52,729 bases of DNA from Chryseobacterium sp. (GTDB lineage: Bacteria > Bacteroidota > Bacteroidia > Flavobacteriales > Weeksellaceae). Both the position numbers and the translations under genes were made by a program. The stretch spans positions 1 to 52,729 of the forward strand of contig QFQW01000021.1 of assembly GCA_003248755.1 (NCBI GenBank), given 5' to 3'. A model generated the notes under the pieces. It saw only the letters and a list, made by a program, of their open reading frames with translations. It did not search any database and was not told the DNA's origin. How positions within the stretch are numbered: position 1 is the first letter of the stretch; every line of letters begins with the position of its first letter. Below are positions 49,644 through 52,729 of this stretch, piece by piece.

Positions 49644-50408
49644 ATGAGTACAAAAACAAAAATTGCATTAGTAACTGGCGGAAGCCGTGGCTTAGGAAAA
49701 AATGCGGCAATCAAAATTGCAGAAAAAGGACTTGATGTAATTATCACTTATAATACGAATAAAGAAGAAGCGGATAAAACAGTTGCGGAAATTGTTGTAT
49801 TAGGAAGAAAAGCGATTGCTTATCAACTTAATACAAAAGATGTGAAAAGTTTTGATGCTTTTGTAAAAACAGTGGGTGACCATTTGGAAGAAAATACAGG
49901 ATGCAGAAATCTTGATTTTTTAATTAATAATGCCGGAACCGCTTTGTATCAGCCGATTGCAGATGTTACAGAAGAGCAGTTGGACGATGTAGTTGATATC
50001 CATTTCAAAGGCGTGTTTTTCCTGACACAAAAGTTTTTACCTTTCATTAATGACAATGGAGGAATCATTAATTTGTCTTCGGGACTAGCAAGATTTGCAT
50101 TGCCAGGTTCATCTGTTTATGGTTCTATGAAAGCAGCGGTTGATCAATTGAGCAAATATATGGCGAAAGAACTGGGAGCAAGAGGTATTAAAGTGAATGC
50201 TGTTGCGCCAGGTGCAATTGAAACAGACTTCGGTGGCGGAAGAACTAGAGACGATAAAAATGTGAATGCTTTGATTGCTTCAAATACAGCTCTGGGAAGA
50301 GCTGGTTTGCCGGATGATATAGGTGGCGTGGTTGCTTTTCTATGTACAGAAGAAGCGAGATGGATTACGGCGCAAAGAATTGAAGTTTCCGGCGGAATGT
50401 TTTTCTAA
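49644..50408 (+). CDS. SDR family oxidoreductase
   Basis: The product has 254 residues from the ATG at 49644. A TTG at 49617 lies in a promoter-like GAACTTTG and was rejected. The NAD(P) site TGGSRGLG (11-18) and the catalytic Tyr159-x3-Lys163 (SSVYGSMK) with the upstream serine (NLSSG) make it a classical SDR. It resembles FabG or glucose-1-dehydrogenase-like reductases. Basic Arg15 after the glycine loop favours NADP. The adjacent AraC regulator suggests induced expression. A terminator follows. Confidence 0.92.
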   Translation: MSTKTKIALVTGGSRGLGKNAAIKIAEKGLDVIITYNTNKEEADKTVAEIVVLGRKAIAYQLNTKDVKSFDAFVKTVGDHLEENTGCRNLDFLINNAGTALYQPIADVTEEQLDDVVDIHFKGVFFLTQKFLPFINDNGGIINLSSGLARFALPGSSVYGSMKAAVDQLSKYMAKELGARGIKVNAVAPGAIETDFGGGRTRDDKNVNALIASNTALGRAGLPDDIGGVVAFLCTEEARWITAQRIEVSGGMFF

Positions 50409-50430
50409 GAAATTAATTTTAAATTGAAAA

Positions 50431-50463
50431 AAAAAAGATGGCTTTTTGAGTCATCTTTTTTTG
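50431..50463 (+). terminator. Intrinsic terminator after the SDR gene
   Basis: AAAAAAGATG (50431-50440) pairs with CATCTTTTTT (50452-50461), and the T run ends it. Confidence 0.85.
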
Positions 50464-50538
50464 TGAAAACTCAAATGATAATTGAAATAATCTACAGATA
50501 TTTAAAATAAAAAATTCGGATTTTTGGCTTCAATTTCT

Positions 50539-50546
50539 TATTTTTG
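50539..50546 (+). promoter_or_regulatory. -7 promoter box TATTTTTG for parE
   Basis: It is an exact TAnnTTTG match 20 bp before the ATG at 50567. An in-frame GTG at 50546 overlaps its last base. Confidence 0.55.
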
Positions 50547-50566
50547 TGTGTTTACTGATTTTTACT

Positions 50567-52468
50567 ATGTCACAAGATTTACAACCGAATTATTCCGAAG
50601 ATAACATACGAACGCTCGAACCTAGAGAACACGTACGATTGCGACCAGGTATGTATATCGGGAAACTTGGAGATGGTTCATCTGTTGATGACGGGATTTA
50701 TATTTTACTGAAAGAAGTTCTGGATAATTCAATTGACGAATTCAGGATGAAAGCCGGAAAAAGAATTGATGTGAAAATCAAGGATGGAACTGTAACCGTG
50801 CGTGATTATGGTCGGGGAATTCCTTTGGGTAAAATTGTGGATGTAGTGTCCATAATGAATACGGGAGGAAAGTATGATGACGGCGCTTTCAAAAAATCTA
50901 TCGGTTTGAATGGTGTCGGTACAAAAGCGGTCAACTTTTTATCAACTTATTTTAGAGTAAAATCGGTTCGTGAAGGCAGAGTGAGAATTGCCGAATTTCG
51001 TGAAGGAAGATTGGATATTTTGCACGATGAGACCGAAACTTCCGAGAGAAATGGGACGGAAATTACTTTTATTCCGGATAATAGCATTTTTGTCAACTTC
51101 AAATTCAGAAATGAATATGTGGAGAAAATGCTCCGTAATTACACTTATCTCAATTTAAGTTTAAAAATCTATTTTAACGGAGAAGTTTTCGAATCCCAAA
51201 ATGGTTTGAAAGACTTATTGGAAGAAGAAATAGACGGTGAAATCGTCTATCCGATTATTCATATCAAAGACGAGGATATGGAATTGGCAATTACGCATTC
51301 CGATAAATCTCAGTCTGAGACATATTTTTCTTTTGTTAACGGACAATATACTTCGCAAGGTGGTACTCATTTGAATGCTTTCAAAGAAGCTTATGTAAAA
51401 ACCATCCGGGAATTTTTCAATAAAAACTTTGAAGCTACCGATATTAGAAAAGCTATTATTGGTGCGGTTTATATCAATGTTGGCAATCCCGTTTTTGAAT
51501 CCCAGACCAAAACCAAGTTAGGTTCTACAACGATGGGACAAGATAGGGATGGGAAAGAATTGGAGACGATTAAAACTTTTGTTATCAATTACTTAAAAAG
51601 TAAACTAGATAATTTTCTTCACAAAAATCCGGAAATTGCGGAAGCTATTCAGAAAAAGATTTTGATTTCTGAAAGAGAAAGAAAAGAGCTTTCCGGAATC
51701 CAAAAATTAGCAAGAGAAAGAGCAAAAAAAGTATCACTTCACAATAAAAAACTGAGAGATTGCAGACATCATTATAATGACCAAAAAGCGGCTAGAAAAT
51801 CAGAGACAATGATTTTCATAACCGAGGGAGATTCTGCATCTGGCTCTATCACCAAGTCCAGAGATGTGGAAACACAAGCCGTTTTTTCATTAAAAGGGAA
51901 ACCGCTTAATTGTTATGGATTGACAAAAAAAGTGGTTTACGAGAATGAGGAATTTAATCTTTTGCAGGCAGCGCTCAATATCGAGGAAAGCCTTGAAGAT
52001 TTACGCTACAATCAGGTTATTATAGCTACAGATGCCGATGTAGACGGGATGCATATCAGATTGTTGATGATTACATTTTTTCTTCAGTTTTTTCCTGATC
52101 TGATAAAAAATGGACATTTGTATATTTTGCAAACACCACTTTTCCGTGTAAGAAATAAGAAAGAAACAAGATATTGCTATTCTGATGCAGAACGTTTAAA
52201 AGCTTTGAATGAATTGGGGAAAAATCCAGAAATCACTCGATTCAAAGGATTGGGAGAGATTTCTCCTGATGAGTTCAAGCATTTCATTGGAAAAGACATC
52301 AGACTAGAGCCGGTTGTAGTTGGAAAAGATCAGACGATTGACCAGCTTTTAGAATTTTATATGGGAAAAAATACACCAGATAGACAGTTGTTTATTCTGG
52401 ATAATCTAGTTGTAGAGGATGATACTAATATAGATAAAAAAGAAATAATTACAGAACTGGAAGTTTAG
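50567..52468 (+). CDS. parE: DNA topoisomerase IV subunit B (ParE)
   Basis: The product has 633 residues from the ATG at 50567. The GHKL ATPase shows KEVLDNSIDEF (Glu50, Asn54), DYGRGIP and GLNGVGTKAVN. The TOPRIM domain has EGDSASG (Glu420) and DADVDGMHI (Asp489, 491, 493). The tail IGKDIRLEPVVVGKDQTIDQLLEFYMG distinguishes it from GyrB. Topoisomerase IV decatenates daughter chromosomes. The partner parC was not found in the window. No terminator is evident before the next frame. Confidence 0.95.
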   Translation: MSQDLQPNYSEDNIRTLEPREHVRLRPGMYIGKLGDGSSVDDGIYILLKEVLDNSIDEFRMKAGKRIDVKIKDGTVTVRDYGRGIPLGKIVDVVSIMNTGGKYDDGAFKKSIGLNGVGTKAVNFLSTYFRVKSVREGRVRIAEFREGRLDILHDETETSERNGTEITFIPDNSIFVNFKFRNEYVEKMLRNYTYLNLSLKIYFNGEVFESQNGLKDLLEEEIDGEIVYPIIHIKDEDMELAITHSDKSQSETYFSFVNGQYTSQGGTHLNAFKEAYVKTIREFFNKNFEATDIRKAIIGAVYINVGNPVFESQTKTKLGSTTMGQDRDGKELETIKTFVINYLKSKLDNFLHKNPEIAEAIQKKILISERERKELSGIQKLARERAKKVSLHNKKLRDCRHHYNDQKAARKSETMIFITEGDSASGSITKSRDVETQAVFSLKGKPLNCYGLTKKVVYENEEFNLLQAALNIEESLEDLRYNQVIIATDADVDGMHIRLLMITFFLQFFPDLIKNGHLYILQTPLFRVRNKKETRYCYSDAERLKALNELGKNPEITRFKGLGEISPDEFKHFIGKDIRLEPVVVGKDQTIDQLLEFYMGKNTPDRQLFILDNLVVEDDTNIDKKEIITELEV

Positions 52469-52508
52469 ACGCTTTCACAATAAAGAACAAAAAACACGTA
52501 AAGCACAA

Positions 52509-52729
52509 ATGAGATTAAGTAACAGAAACAGAACTCCAATATATAATTTTATATATTCACTTGTAGGTATTGTATTTATTTTGGGAATAATCGCTTATAT
52601 TTTAGAGATTAATAAATTTGATATATTTGGAAATAAAGCTTGGATATTATTGTTTATACCATTGCTTTTGTTTTGTATTCTTTATCTATTAGGCAAACCT
52701 GTTTTTGAGTATGACAGTGATGGTGAAGC
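52509..52729 (+). CDS. Start of a membrane protein, cut by the window end
   Basis: An ATG at 52509 opens a frame that runs off the end, with 73 residues visible. Two hydrophobic helices (SLVGIVFILGIIAYIL and WILLFIPLLLFCILYLLG) are followed by a soluble part beginning KPVFEYDSDGE. This is typical of a small inner-membrane protein with a cytoplasmic tail. It follows parE by 40 bp and may be co-transcribed. Family unknown. Confidence 0.6.
   Translation, partial: MRLSNRNRTPIYNFIYSLVGIVFILGIIAYILEINKFDIFGNKAWILLFIPLLLFCILYLLGKPVFEYDSDGE

Overview
The window is chromosomal DNA of a member of the Bacteroidota, most likely a flavobacterium of the Chryseobacterium/Weeksellaceae type. This is inferred from AT-rich DNA, the LpxC-FabZ fusion, secreted proteins with C-terminal type IX secretion (T9SS) sorting domains, GLPGLI, TIGR02757 and PafA family proteins, and many start-proximal promoters matching the Bacteroidetes -7 consensus TAnnTTTG. 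No phage, insertion sequence, plasmid gene or CRISPR array was seen. The content is mostly core genome, with interest in the regulatory and repeat DNA between genes.

Layout. 1-7.3 kb: 3' end of gyrB, a secreted subtilisin-like protease, a DUF3298-type lipoprotein with a small membrane protein, a lipid kinase, two exported proteins on the minus strand, and an HD phosphohydrolase. 7.3-13.3 kb: a co-directional cluster for lipid A synthesis (lpxD, lpxC-fabZ, lpxA), then efp, a second lpxD-like gene and sucD. 13.4-22 kb: an outer-membrane protein, recA, a Delta-60 repeat T9SS protein, the glycolytic pair pfkA-gapA, mdh and a GLPGLI protein. 22-33 kb: a thioredoxin-reductase-like enzyme, a YdeI-type protein, a TonB-receptor-like barrel, the alkaline phosphatase PafA, a TIGR02757 protein, a polysaccharide deacetylase, a YceI lipoprotein and two Rossmann-fold proteins. 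33-41 kb: uvrA, a TonB-dependent receptor, prmA, an amidase/acetyltransferase pair, and three tRNA genes (Ser-GCT, Pro-TGG, Arg-TCT) behind one strong promoter. 41-52.7 kb: a small membrane protein, mtgA with a large membrane protein of the misnamed 'site-specific recombinase' family, a DUF721 protein, ychF, a T9SS adhesin-like protein, a lipoprotein, an AIM24-family protein, an AraC regulator with an SDR enzyme, parE, and the start of a membrane protein cut by the window end.

How it fits together. Envelope biogenesis dominates: lipid A acylation, peptidoglycan glycosyltransferase and amidase, outer-membrane receptors, lipoproteins and T9SS cargo. Central metabolism (pfkA, gapA, sucD, mdh) and DNA topology and repair (gyrB, parE, recA, uvrA) are interleaved with it.

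Most notable non-coding signals: a perfect FNR-type palindrome in front of the yceI-like gene; an inverted pair of perfect DnaA boxes at 32171-32194; three 22-bp-spaced repeats in front of pafA; a 17-A tract inside the mtgA-linked membrane protein gene; and several families of intergenic palindromes. In several genes a TTG or GTG that could be called as the start is really part of the -7 promoter box, so I have chosen downstream ATG starts there.
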